10,636 nt of DNA from Pseudopedobacter sp. (GTDB lineage: Bacteria > Bacteroidota > Bacteroidia > Sphingobacteriales > Sphingobacteriaceae). The notes beneath the pieces were generated by a model. The model ran no database searches, was not told where the DNA came from, and saw nothing but the letters and a program-made list of their open reading frames with translations. Shown piece after piece: positions 1 to 7,175 of the stretch (the first letter of the stretch is position 1; each line of letters opens with the position of its first letter). Where the stretch lies: assembly GCA_014378285.1 (NCBI GenBank), contig JACMNZ010000551.1, forward strand, positions 1 through 10,636, read 5' to 3'. Position numbers and translations under genes: made by a program.

Positions 1-60
1 AAAGAAATCTGACATTGATTAAATGCTTGGAATTAAAGTAAAAATAAGTTTTTAGGTTAA

Positions 61-74
61 ATTTAGGTCTAAAT
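61..74. promoter_or_regulatory. Imperfect palindrome upstream of the LysR gene, possible operator
   Basis: ATTTAG-GT-CTAAAT has perfect 6-bp arms around a 2-bp centre, 70 bp upstream of the LysR start codon. LysR proteins often bind dyads at about this distance from a promoter. The spacing does not give a clean T-N11-A motif, and the sequence is AT-rich, so chance is possible. The rest of 1-143 holds no gene that I can see. A 9-bp direct repeat ACATTGATT occurs at 12-20 and 103-111, and a poor -7-like TATATTTA lies at 112-119. Confidence 0.25.
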
Positions 75-143
75 AGATAGCAAATTCTTAAAAAAATATA
101 TAACATTGATTTATATTTACGGTCATATCTATAAGATAATTTT

Positions 144-1073
144 ATGAATTACACTTTACATCAATTACAAGTATTTTTAAAAATTACCCAAACAAAAAGT
201 ATTACAAAAGCGGCACAAGAGCTACATTTAACACAACCTGCGGTTTCTATCCAACTTAAAAACTTACAAGATCAATTTGCCATTCCGTTAACAGAAATTG
301 TAGGGAGGCAACTTTACGTTACAGATTTTGGTAAAGAGATTGCCAAAGCAGCAGAAAATATTTTGAATGAGGTTTATGCTATTAATTATAAAACTTTAGC
401 TTTTAAAAATCAATTGGCGGGTAGATTAAAACTTTCTGTTGTATCTACCGCAAAATATGTAATGCCATTTTTCTTAACTGATTTTTTAAAGCAAAATGAT
501 GGTATTGAATTGGTAATGGATGTAACAAATAAGGCAAAAGTAATAGAAAGTATGGCGAATAACGAAGTGGATTTTTCTTTGGTTTCTATATTGCCAGAGC
601 AATTTAAAATACAATCCGTCACTTTAATGAAAAACCAACTTTATTTAGTAGGCAATACCGATAGGGTTTTTAATAAAGAAAAATATGATATTAATTTATT
701 GGAAAAACTCCCCTTAATTTATCGGGAAGCAGGTTCTGGTACTAGATTTACAATGGAGCAGTTTATAAAAAACAATGATCTTCATGTAATTAAAAAGATG
801 GAATTAACATCTAATGAAGCTGTAAAACAAGCCGTTATAGCGGGTTTAGGCTATTCAATAATGCCAATAATTGGTATAAAAAATGAACTTAAGAATAATG
901 TACTTCAAATCATCCCGATTAAAAAACTCCCTATATTATCAGAATGGAATATGATATGGTTGATGAATAAAAATTTATCGCCTGTGGCAGCGGCTTTTTT
1001 AGAATTTGTTAAAACAACTAAAGAGCAAATTATTAAAGAAAAATTTGATTGGGTAAATGATTATCAAGCTTAG
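144..1073 (+). CDS. LysR-type transcriptional regulator (CbbR/CysB-like architecture)
   Basis: This is a predicted DNA-binding transcription factor of the LysR family, 309 residues, the usual length. The N-terminal winged helix-turn-helix spans about residues 3-62, with the signature run SITKAAQELHLTQPAVSIQ at 19-37. A linker helix of about residues 63-88 follows, and the rest is a periplasmic-binding-protein-like effector domain (about 93-295). The REAGSGTR segment at 194-201 matches the ligand-pocket loop typical of CbbR/CysB-type members (family knowledge). The ATG is well placed: the HTH begins within the first residues, as in the family, and no longer alternative is needed. The effector is unknown. 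LysR genes usually control a neighbour, and the divergent neighbour would lie left of the window. The 3' end overlaps the convergent tetR gene by 4 bp, so no terminator separates them. The LysR family assignment is firm; the regulated pathway is not visible. Confidence 0.93.
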   Translation: MNYTLHQLQVFLKITQTKSITKAAQELHLTQPAVSIQLKNLQDQFAIPLTEIVGRQLYVTDFGKEIAKAAENILNEVYAINYKTLAFKNQLAGRLKLSVVSTAKYVMPFFLTDFLKQNDGIELVMDVTNKAKVIESMANNEVDFSLVSILPEQFKIQSVTLMKNQLYLVGNTDRVFNKEKYDINLLEKLPLIYREAGSGTRFTMEQFIKNNDLHVIKKMELTSNEAVKQAVIAGLGYSIMPIIGIKNELKNNVLQIIPIKKLPILSEWNMIWLMNKNLSPVAAAFLEFVKTTKEQIIKEKFDWVNDYQA

Positions 1074-1753
1074 CTAATCTTTTTTTCAAGGGCGCTAAAA
1101 ATCAGATCAACCAAAAAATTCCTTACATGTTTTATGTTTTTTTCACTACCAAAATCAGTTAGTGAGGGTAAATTATTCATAAAAAAATCTTGATAGTGCG
1201 CCATTTCTATCATGGTAGTAGCCAAGGATCTAGGATAAACATAACTTGGATTGTATTCTATAAAAATTTGACTAATACGGCTGCAAAGATTTTTATAGGG
1301 CATAAAAAGTTGCTCTTTGTTATCTTCAGAAACATTTTTAGTCAAATAAACTTTAGAAGATTCTGAAATGATAATTTCATGCAAATCTTCTAAATTAATA
1401 TCCTGGCTGGTATGGTTAATATCTAGCTGCCAAGTTAAAATTTGAATCGTAACCTTAATTTTTTTATCGGCATCTGTTAAATTATTGGTGTTAAACATTA
1501 CTTGGTAATCTAACCAATGCCAATACCATGATACTATGTAATTCAGTAATTTTATTTTATTCTCAAAATACCTGTAAATAGTTGCTTCTGTAATGCCGAT
1601 ATCCTCTGCTAATTTCTTAAAAGTGAACAATTCATAACCAATCTTTCTAATTAAACTAGTTCCGTTAGAAACTATTTTTTTTCCAATCTCACTTTGATCT
1701 GGGTCTTTCAGATAAAGCTTTTCGTTCATTTTAGGATGTAATTGCCACTCCAT
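1070..1753 (-). CDS. TetR/AcrR-family transcriptional regulator
   Basis: This is a predicted one-component repressor of 227 residues. The TetR-type N-terminal three-helix DNA-binding domain covers about residues 22-70. It shows the family pattern: an F-T-F-KKLAEDIGITEATIYRYFENK helix-turn-helix (about 43-66), followed by a long aromatic-rich helix (YIVSWYWHWL, 72-81). The C-terminal part (about 85-227) is the variable ligand-binding and dimerisation domain, and no ligand can be read from it. ATG at 1753 is preferred because a TAnnTTTG promoter element lies 17 nt upstream; Met9 (codon at 1729) is a possible shorter start. The gene is divergent from the ABC/HlyD/TolC operon across a 124-bp gap containing a palindrome, the classic layout of a TetR repressor controlling an efflux or secretion operon and itself. 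Its stop overlaps that of the LysR gene. The family is firm; the regulatory target is inferred. Confidence 0.9.
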   Translation of the reverse strand: MEWQLHPKMNEKLYLKDPDQSEIGKKIVSNGTSLIRKIGYELFTFKKLAEDIGITEATIYRYFENKIKLLNYIVSWYWHWLDYQVMFNTNNLTDADKKIKVTIQILTWQLDINHTSQDINLEDLHEIIISESSKVYLTKNVSEDNKEQLFMPYKNLCSRISQIFIEYNPSYVYPRSLATTMIEMAHYQDFFMNNLPSLTDFGSEKNIKHVRNFLVDLIFSALEKKIS

Positions 1754-1770
1754 TTCATTAAGAATTTAAA

Positions 1771-1778
1771 CAAATATA
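1771..1778 (-). promoter_or_regulatory. Bacteroidota -7 element for the TetR gene
   Basis: On the - strand this reads TATATTTG, a full match to the Bacteroidota -7 consensus TAnnTTTG, ending 17 nt before the tetR ATG. No clear -33 TTG is visible at the expected spacing, so the call rests on the -7 match and its position. A 7-bp direct repeat TTAAACA (+ strand, 1766-1772 and 1781-1787) brackets the element. Confidence 0.5.
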
Positions 1779-1815
1779 AGTTAAACAGTCATTAAAATAT
1801 CATTTGCTTTTAATT

Positions 1816-1834
1816 ATGATAGTAATACTATTAT
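1816..1834. promoter_or_regulatory. Palindromic candidate operator for the divergent TetR protein
   Basis: The core ATAGTA-A-TACTAT (1819-1831) is a perfect 13-bp dyad about a single central base. Further AT/AT matches at 1816-1817 and 1833-1834 extend it to 19 bp with one mismatched pair. It sits in the tetR/ABC intergenic region about 20 bp upstream of the operon's -7 element, where the -33 region should be, so a bound dimer would block RNA polymerase. Size and symmetry fit TetR-family operators. That the neighbouring TetR protein binds it is an inference. Confidence 0.5.
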
Positions 1835-1850
1835 TTAAAATGTAATTTAA

Positions 1851-1858
1851 TACATTTG
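1851..1858 (+). promoter_or_regulatory. Bacteroidota -7 element for the export operon
   Basis: TACATTTG matches the TAnnTTTG consensus and ends 19 nt before the ABC transporter ATG at 1878. This predicts a transcript start near 1862 and a leader of about 15 nt. A good -33 TTG is absent; the palindrome at 1816-1834 occupies that region instead. Confidence 0.5.
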
Positions 1859-1877
1859 TTAAGGCTATACTTATAAT

Positions 1878-3551
1878 ATGATAAAGGGTGACTCTTTAAG
1901 GGAAGCAATTAGAAAGCTATTCCAACTCATTAATCTCGAAAAGAGTGAGATTAAAAATGTTTATATCTATGCGGTTTTAAACGGAGCTATTATCCTATCC
2001 CTTCCTTTAGGGATACAGGCAATTATTAACCTTATGTTTGGCGTAACGGTTAGCACATCACTAATTGTAATGATTGCTTTAGTTGTTTTTGGAGTATTTA
2101 TGAACGGGATATTCCAGATAAAACAAATGCGTGTTATAGAAAGTTTACAGCAGCGCATCTTTACGCGTTTAACTTTTGGATATGCTAATCATATACCTAA
2201 AATAAACTTATCAAGCATTGATAAATATTACTTACCCGAATTGGTTAATCGCTTTTTTGATACTTCAACTTTGCAAAAAGGCCTTTCTAAGGTATTATTA
2301 GATTTACCAACGGCCACTATTCAGGTTTTATTTGGAATAATACTGTTAGGATTTTATCATCCCATATTTATTTTTTTTGGAATAATATTATTAGGTGTAG
2401 GGATTTTAATTTTCTACTTAAGCAGCTCTAAAGGCTTTCATTCTAGCTTAGAAGAATCTGATTATAAATTTCAGGTAGCTTATTGGTTAGAGGAGATGAG
2501 TAGGTGTATAAAAACGTTTAAGTTTAACCAACAAACAGATCTGCACCTAAAAAAAACCAATGATTTAGTTTCAGGATATATAACATCAAGAAATAAACAT
2601 TTTGCTGTTCTATTATTTCAATATAGGGTAATAATAGGGTTCAAGGTAATTATTACGGCAGCAATGTTAGTTGTCGGCGCTTTTTTGTTTATTAATCAAA
2701 TTATCAATCTAGGGCAATTTATAGCAACTGAAATCATCATCATCACTATTATAAACGCTATGGAAAAGCTAATAGTTAGTTTAGAAGTTGTTTATGATGT
2801 TTTAACAGCGTTAGAAAAGATAAATAAAGTATTAGAAAAACCTCAAGATAATGAAGACGATGCACTCATCAATTTAAATAATTGGGAAACAACCAAAGGA
2901 ATTAATGTTGTTGCTAAAAATTTAAGTTTTGGCTTTGAAGGCGAAAACCTAATATTAAATAATGTTAATTTCTCTATTGAGGCTGGTCAAAAAATATGTA
3001 TAAAAGGTATTCCTGCTTCTGGGAAATCAACCTTAATTAATACTTTAACAGGTATGTGGTCAAACTATAATGGCAAACTAACCATAAACAATATTCCTCT
3101 CCGCAATTTATGTCCAACAGTTTTACATAAAGAGGTAGCCTTTTATTTATCAGAGGATGAGCTATTTTCTGGTACCTTGCTAGAAAACATCACCCTCGGG
3201 AAAAAAGATGTAGATTTTAATGAGTTACAACAAATTATTAGTTTGGTAGGTTTAAGTGATTTTATATCTAACAAAAGAAAAGGATTAGACATTATTATAG
3301 ATCCACAGGGTAAAAAGTTATCATACAACATTGCACAAAAAATACTATTAGCCAGATGTTTTTATAAAAAGCCTTCTCTATTACTTATAGAGGATGGCTG
3401 GATGTATATTGATGAAGATTCTAAAAATAGGATTATCAATTACCTCACATCAAAAGATAATTTATTTACCCTTATTGCTATTAGTGATGATGAGGATTTT
3501 ATGGCAAGATGCGATAAAACTTACGTAATGGAAAAAGGCACTATTATTTAA
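1878..3551 (+). CDS. ABC exporter half-transporter with non-canonical ATPase motifs
   Basis: This 557-residue fused permease-ATPase is the inner-membrane motor candidate of a type-I-secretion-like system. About six hydrophobic segments lie at residues 28-52, 60-80, 145-162, 162-182, 250-272 and 278-300. There is no N-terminal C39 peptidase domain. The nucleotide-binding domain starts near 342. Walker A is intact (GIPASGKST, 377-385), and a normal FSGT-LLENI stretch follows the Q-loop region. Other key positions are altered by alignment to standard exporters: the Q-loop Gln is Ser425; LSGGQ is replaced by LSYNI (481-485) ahead of a recognisable ILLAR; Walker B/catalytic DE is Glu505-Asp506; the H-loop His is Asp537. 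The D-loop Asp512 is kept. The frame is intact with no decay elsewhere, and I recall similar variants in other Bacteroidota genes beside HlyD/TolC, so this looks like a specialised family rather than a broken gene. It is the first gene of a three-gene operon. The cargo is unknown. Confidence 0.9.
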   Translation: MIKGDSLREAIRKLFQLINLEKSEIKNVYIYAVLNGAIILSLPLGIQAIINLMFGVTVSTSLIVMIALVVFGVFMNGIFQIKQMRVIESLQQRIFTRLTFGYANHIPKINLSSIDKYYLPELVNRFFDTSTLQKGLSKVLLDLPTATIQVLFGIILLGFYHPIFIFFGIILLGVGILIFYLSSSKGFHSSLEESDYKFQVAYWLEEMSRCIKTFKFNQQTDLHLKKTNDLVSGYITSRNKHFAVLLFQYRVIIGFKVIITAAMLVVGAFLFINQIINLGQFIATEIIIITIINAMEKLIVSLEVVYDVLTALEKINKVLEKPQDNEDDALINLNNWETTKGINVVAKNLSFGFEGENLILNNVNFSIEAGQKICIKGIPASGKSTLINTLTGMWSNYNGKLTINNIPLRNLCPTVLHKEVAFYLSEDELFSGTLLENITLGKKDVDFNELQQIISLVGLSDFISNKRKGLDIIIDPQGKKLSYNIAQKILLARCFYKKPSLLLIEDGWMYIDEDSKNRIINYLTSKDNLFTLIAISDDEDFMARCDKTYVMEKGTII

Positions 3552-3559
3552 TAAAGATT

Positions 3560-4906
3560 ATGTTTTTACAAAATAATACAAACACAGATAAAATGATGGA
3601 GTTTGATGCTTTTGCAAGAGTAATCAAACAGCGTAAATCTAATAACCTGGGTCGTATATTTCTTATATCAATAGGATTTGGTGCCTTAGTACTACTGCTG
3701 CCATGGACCCAAAATATAAAATCTAAAGGTTTAGTTTCTACTTTAAGCCCAAACCAAAGGCCTCAGCAAATAAATAGTATAATTGCAGGGCGTATAGAAA
3801 AATGGTATATCCAAGATGGCCAAAAAGTACAAAAGGGTGATACCCTTTTACAAATAAGTGAGATTAAGGAAGAGTATTTGGATGCTTCGTTATTGGATAG
3901 AGTAGATGAACAAATAAAGGCAAAGAGTGATGCGATGGATTTTTATTCACAAAAAGCCAATACGGCAACGTTACAGGAAAATGCATTGAACCAATCTTTA
4001 CAGTTTAAATTAGAACAAACTAGAAACAAGCTAAAACAATATACGCTTCAAGTAGAATCAGATAGTATGGCTTACAGGGCTGCCAACAATCAATTCAAAA
4101 TTTCTGATGAACAACTAGATAGACAAAAAAAACTATATGAGGCGGGGTTAAAATCATTAACGGATTTTGAGCAAAAACAACAATATTTTCAGGAAGCGTT
4201 GGCAAAGAAAATAAGTGCAGAAAACAAATTTTACAACGGTAAAAATGAATTGCTTAATATCAAGTTAGATTTGCTTGCTTCCCAACAAGAATATACCGAG
4301 AAAATTTCTAAAACAGATGGCGATAGGTTTGCTGCACTGTCACAAGTTTCTGCTACAGAAAGCGAGGTTGCTAAACTTAAAAATCAATACGCTAATTATA
4401 AGAAAAGGCAAGGATTTTATATAATTAAAGCACCACAAGATGGGCAGATAATGCGATCTGTGAAAGCAGGTATTGGAGAAACCGTTAAAGAGGGCGAGCT
4501 GTTAATGCAAATTGTGCCAGATGTTTTTGAGCCTGCTGTAGAGATGTTTATTAACCCATTGGATTTAGCATTGATTAGTATAGGGGAGAAGGTTCAAATT
4601 CAATTTGATGGTTTTCCGGCTATAGTTTTTTCTGGTTGGCCAGCTGCATCTTATGGTATTTTTAAAGGTAAAGTTGTAGCTATTGATCAATCTATTACTC
4701 CTAACGGGCAGTTTAGGGTTTGGGTTGAGCCTGCGAAAAATGAAAAAAAATGGCCAAAACAAATAAGGTTTGGCTCTGGAACTCAAAATATTACCTTATT
4801 AAAAGATGTGCCATTAGGATATGAACTATGGAGACAAATAAACGGGTTTCCACCAGATTTTTATCAAGCACCCAAAGCCGATTTAAACGGAAAAAATGAA
4901 AAGTAA
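3560..4906 (+). CDS. HlyD-family periplasmic adaptor (membrane fusion protein)
   Basis: This 448-residue adaptor should link the inner-membrane ABC protein to the outer-membrane channel. A short cytoplasmic N-terminus is followed by one membrane anchor (about 33-48). The first half of the biotinyl-lipoyl domain is at about 74-99 (AGRIEKWYIQDGQKVQKGD). A long coiled-coil hairpin spans about 103-283, and the second lipoyl half is at 287-320 (KAPQDGQIMRSVKAGIGETV). Beta-barrel and C-terminal domains follow (about 325-430), ending in a YELWRQINGFPPDF segment. This matches the type I secretion HlyD order rather than the lipoprotein-anchored RND adaptors, since there is no lipobox. It starts 8 bp after the ABC stop; Met12 or Met13 are possible shorter starts. 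The last 11 bp overlap the next gene, which suggests translational coupling. Confidence 0.92.
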   Translation: MFLQNNTNTDKMMEFDAFARVIKQRKSNNLGRIFLISIGFGALVLLLPWTQNIKSKGLVSTLSPNQRPQQINSIIAGRIEKWYIQDGQKVQKGDTLLQISEIKEEYLDASLLDRVDEQIKAKSDAMDFYSQKANTATLQENALNQSLQFKLEQTRNKLKQYTLQVESDSMAYRAANNQFKISDEQLDRQKKLYEAGLKSLTDFEQKQQYFQEALAKKISAENKFYNGKNELLNIKLDLLASQQEYTEKISKTDGDRFAALSQVSATESEVAKLKNQYANYKKRQGFYIIKAPQDGQIMRSVKAGIGETVKEGELLMQIVPDVFEPAVEMFINPLDLALISIGEKVQIQFDGFPAIVFSGWPAASYGIFKGKVVAIDQSITPNGQFRVWVEPAKNEKKWPKQIRFGSGTQNITLLKDVPLGYELWRQINGFPPDFYQAPKADLNGKNEK

Positions 4907-6284
4907 ATTATTTTGTGCGTTTCTTTTTCTATTTGGAATGAATGCAAACGCTCAAAGTTTGCAAGATACCTTGTCTTATAAAGATTTCTTTTCCATTGTA
5001 AAACAGTTTCATCCTATCGCCCAGCAGGCAAATTTATTAAACAATTTAGCCAGAGCCAAAAGAACTAAAGCATTGGGCGGTTTCGACCCAAAAATTGATG
5101 CTGGTTTTGACCAAAAATATTTTGATGGTACAGAATACTACACTTTTTTAACTCCGCAATTAAAATTGCCATTATGGTATGGGATAGAATTAAAAGGCTC
5201 TTATTCTCAGGCAGAAGGGGCTTATCTCAATCCAGAGAGTAAAATACCTACAGAAGGTCTTGGTTATGCCGGAATAAGCTTTGAACTGGGTAAAGGTTTG
5301 TTAATTGATGAAAGGCGAGCGGCTATCAAACAAGCAGCAATTTTTGCCCAATCAACAAAAAATGAGCAAATAAGAATCTTAAACGATTTATTTTTAGACG
5401 CAGGTTCTCAATACATCGATTGGCAAAATAAATTCAAAATATATAAAGTTTATGAAAACGCTTTAGATTTAGCAAAAGTGAGGTTTGAGGCCGTTAAAAT
5501 AGGTTTTAAAAATGGTGATATGCCTGCAATAGATACTGTTGAAGCTATATTAACGGTACAGCAAAGAGAAACTTCGTTACAGCAAGCCAACTTAGAGTGG
5601 CAATCTAGTAAATTTATGTTAAGCAATTATTTATGGTTGGCCAATAACCAAGCGGTGGATCCAAATAAGTTGACTATTATTCCTCAAGATACGCTAACTT
5701 CTCCTATCGTGATAAATAATCAAATTGAAAATAATCCAAAGTTGATAAGCTATGATTTTAAATTGATGGATTTAAATGTAGAACGTAGGTTAAAGGCAGA
5801 GAATTTGAAACCGCAACTTAACTTACAGCTTGGAGTTTTAAACCAAGGAACATCTTTGCTCAGAAATATAAATCCTAATTATTGGCAAAATAACAATAAG
5901 GTAAATATTGGTTTTTCTTTTCCACTAACTTTTGCAAAAGCTAGAGGAGATTTAGCAGAGACCAAAATAAAGATTAGACAAACGGAGTTAGAACGAGATT
6001 TTTTTGGAGTTGAGTTACAAAATAAGATAAGTCAGAATAATTTTGAGATGATAACACTTCAAAATCAATTAATAATATTAAATCAAACCTATCAGTCTTC
6101 TTTACAACTTTTGCAAGGAGAAGAATTAAAATTCAAACTAGGGGAAAGCTCTTTATTTCTCATCAATTCTAGAGAGAGCAAACTGATTGAAGTAATAGAG
6201 AAAACATTAAATACCGAATTTAAATTGGAAAAATCCAAAATTAAAAGTTTATGGCTTTCTGGTACGTTACATCAAAATATTTAA
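4896..6284 (+). CDS. TolC-family outer-membrane channel protein
   Basis: This is the predicted outer-membrane exit duct of the tripartite system, 462 residues. A signal peptide is visible: positive MKSK, a hydrophobic core, then NANA|Q with likely cleavage after Ala19. The mature part shows the TolC/OEP pattern of two repeated halves. Beta-strand-like stretches (about 66-134 and 306-346) alternate with long amphipathic helices (about 140-250 and 350-452) rich in Q, N, L and K. The conserved-type segment ending in a proline (NIGFSFPL, 337-344) resembles the second outer-membrane strand pair. The start overlaps the HlyD gene by 11 bp (ATG at 4896, HlyD stop at 4904-4906), so the three genes are very likely one transcript. 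Its TAA overlaps the stop of the convergent mscS pseudogene. The family is secure; the exported substrate is not known. Confidence 0.9.
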   Translation: MKSKLFCAFLFLFGMNANAQSLQDTLSYKDFFSIVKQFHPIAQQANLLNNLARAKRTKALGGFDPKIDAGFDQKYFDGTEYYTFLTPQLKLPLWYGIELKGSYSQAEGAYLNPESKIPTEGLGYAGISFELGKGLLIDERRAAIKQAAIFAQSTKNEQIRILNDLFLDAGSQYIDWQNKFKIYKVYENALDLAKVRFEAVKIGFKNGDMPAIDTVEAILTVQQRETSLQQANLEWQSSKFMLSNYLWLANNQAVDPNKLTIIPQDTLTSPIVINNQIENNPKLISYDFKLMDLNVERRLKAENLKPQLNLQLGVLNQGTSLLRNINPNYWQNNNKVNIGFSFPLTFAKARGDLAETKIKIRQTELERDFFGVELQNKISQNNFEMITLQNQLIILNQTYQSSLQLLQGEELKFKLGESSLFLINSRESKLIEVIEKTLNTEFKLEKSKIKSLWLSGTLHQNI

Positions 6285-7100
6285 CCATTCTGTTGATATA
6301 AATGCACATCTCTTTTAAGAAATGGAATTGAAACACCTTCTTTTATCAAGAGCTTTTTTAACTTCTTTTATTTTAGATAGGTATACATCCCAAAAATTTT
6401 CATTTGATACTAATGCCCTGCATCTAATATTCAAAGATCTATCTTATAAACTATACACATAAATGTACAGAGTTTCCCTTTCCAAAATGCATTCATCAGC
6501 ATTTACTACATCTTTGATTATTTGTTTTGCCTCATCAATATCATCGTTATAGCCAATTCCAAAAACCCATTGCATTTTACGGGCAGGTTCAGCGCTACAA
6601 TTAATAATTTTGTTATTGTATAATTACCGTTTGGCAAAATGATAGTTTTGTTATCGTAAGTTTTTAAAATTGTATGAAATATTTGGATCTCAGAAACTGA
6701 AGCAATTTCTTCTTGAGCTTCAATTGCATCTCCAACTTTAAAAAGTTTAAAAACCAATATTAGTACACCTCCAGCAAAATTTGACAAAATCCCTTGCAAA
6801 GCCAAACCAATTGTAAACCTGCAGCTCCTACAACGGTAATAAAAGATGTCATTTCAATCCCTAAAGTAAATAAAACACTAAATACGAGTAATATTAATAA
6901 GCCATTATGGATAAGACTTTTTAAGAAAATTGTTAAAGATGGATTTATATTTTTCTTAATGAGTAAGCTCTCAAATGCTTAGATAAAAATTTAACAATCT
7001 GCCAACCAATAAATGCAACAAGGAACCCTTTTAGTAAAGTAATGCCAAAATCTGCACCTTTGGTTGCTAAAAAAACTTTTGTTTGTTCTATATAATCCAT
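6281..7100 (-). pseudogene. Degraded mscS-type mechanosensitive ion channel gene
   Basis: This is the remnant of a small-conductance mechanosensitive channel, an inner-membrane valve that opens under hypo-osmotic stress. Reading from ATG 7100 on the - strand, family segments appear in successive frames. They are an N-terminal membrane part, KKNINPSL, IEMTSFITVVGAAGL (pore helix start), LQGILSNFAGGVLILVFK (pore helix, TM3), FKVGDAIEAQ, NKTIILPNG, SAEPARKMQWVFGIGYNDDID, NENFWDVYL and IPFLKRDVHLYQQNG before a TAA. Lesions are a 1-bp deletion near 6977, a 1-bp deletion near 6813, a 1-bp deletion near 6624 (in the codon after LPNG), a TAA nonsense codon at 6444-6446 (probably once GAA), and a 1-bp insertion in an A run near 6341-6344. 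Undoing them gives about 273 residues, the normal family length. The residue after VFK is Leu where the family has Pro. The longest remaining open frame (6518-6805) starts at a non-ATG codon inside the pore helix and cannot make a channel. Confidence 0.9.
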
Positions 7101-7175
7101 ATTTTAATTCTCTATTATTGATCAAATTATACAAAAAATCTGTCAACAATTAAAATTGATTTTAAAAATGGCGCT

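Noticed and set aside
112..119. TATATTTA as a -7 element for the LysR gene
   Set aside because: The last base of TAnnTTTG is wrong and no -33 motif is at a usable distance. In AT-rich DNA this is expected by chance.
6518..6805. The 95-codon - strand frame as a functional small MscS-like protein
   Set aside because: It begins at TTG in the middle of the pore helix, lacks the first membrane helices and shifts out of frame right after LPNG. It is a fragment of the pseudogene.
6794..6982. A 62-codon + strand open frame inside the mscS remnant
   Set aside because: The opposite strand carries clear MscS sequence across this interval. The + strand translation is low-complexity with no recognisable domain, so it is an antisense shadow.
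7147..7158. CAATT-AA-AATTG hairpin downstream of the aminotransferase, considered as a terminator
   Set aside because: The stem is only 5 bp and almost all A/T, and the T run on the - strand does not follow directly. It is too weak to call.
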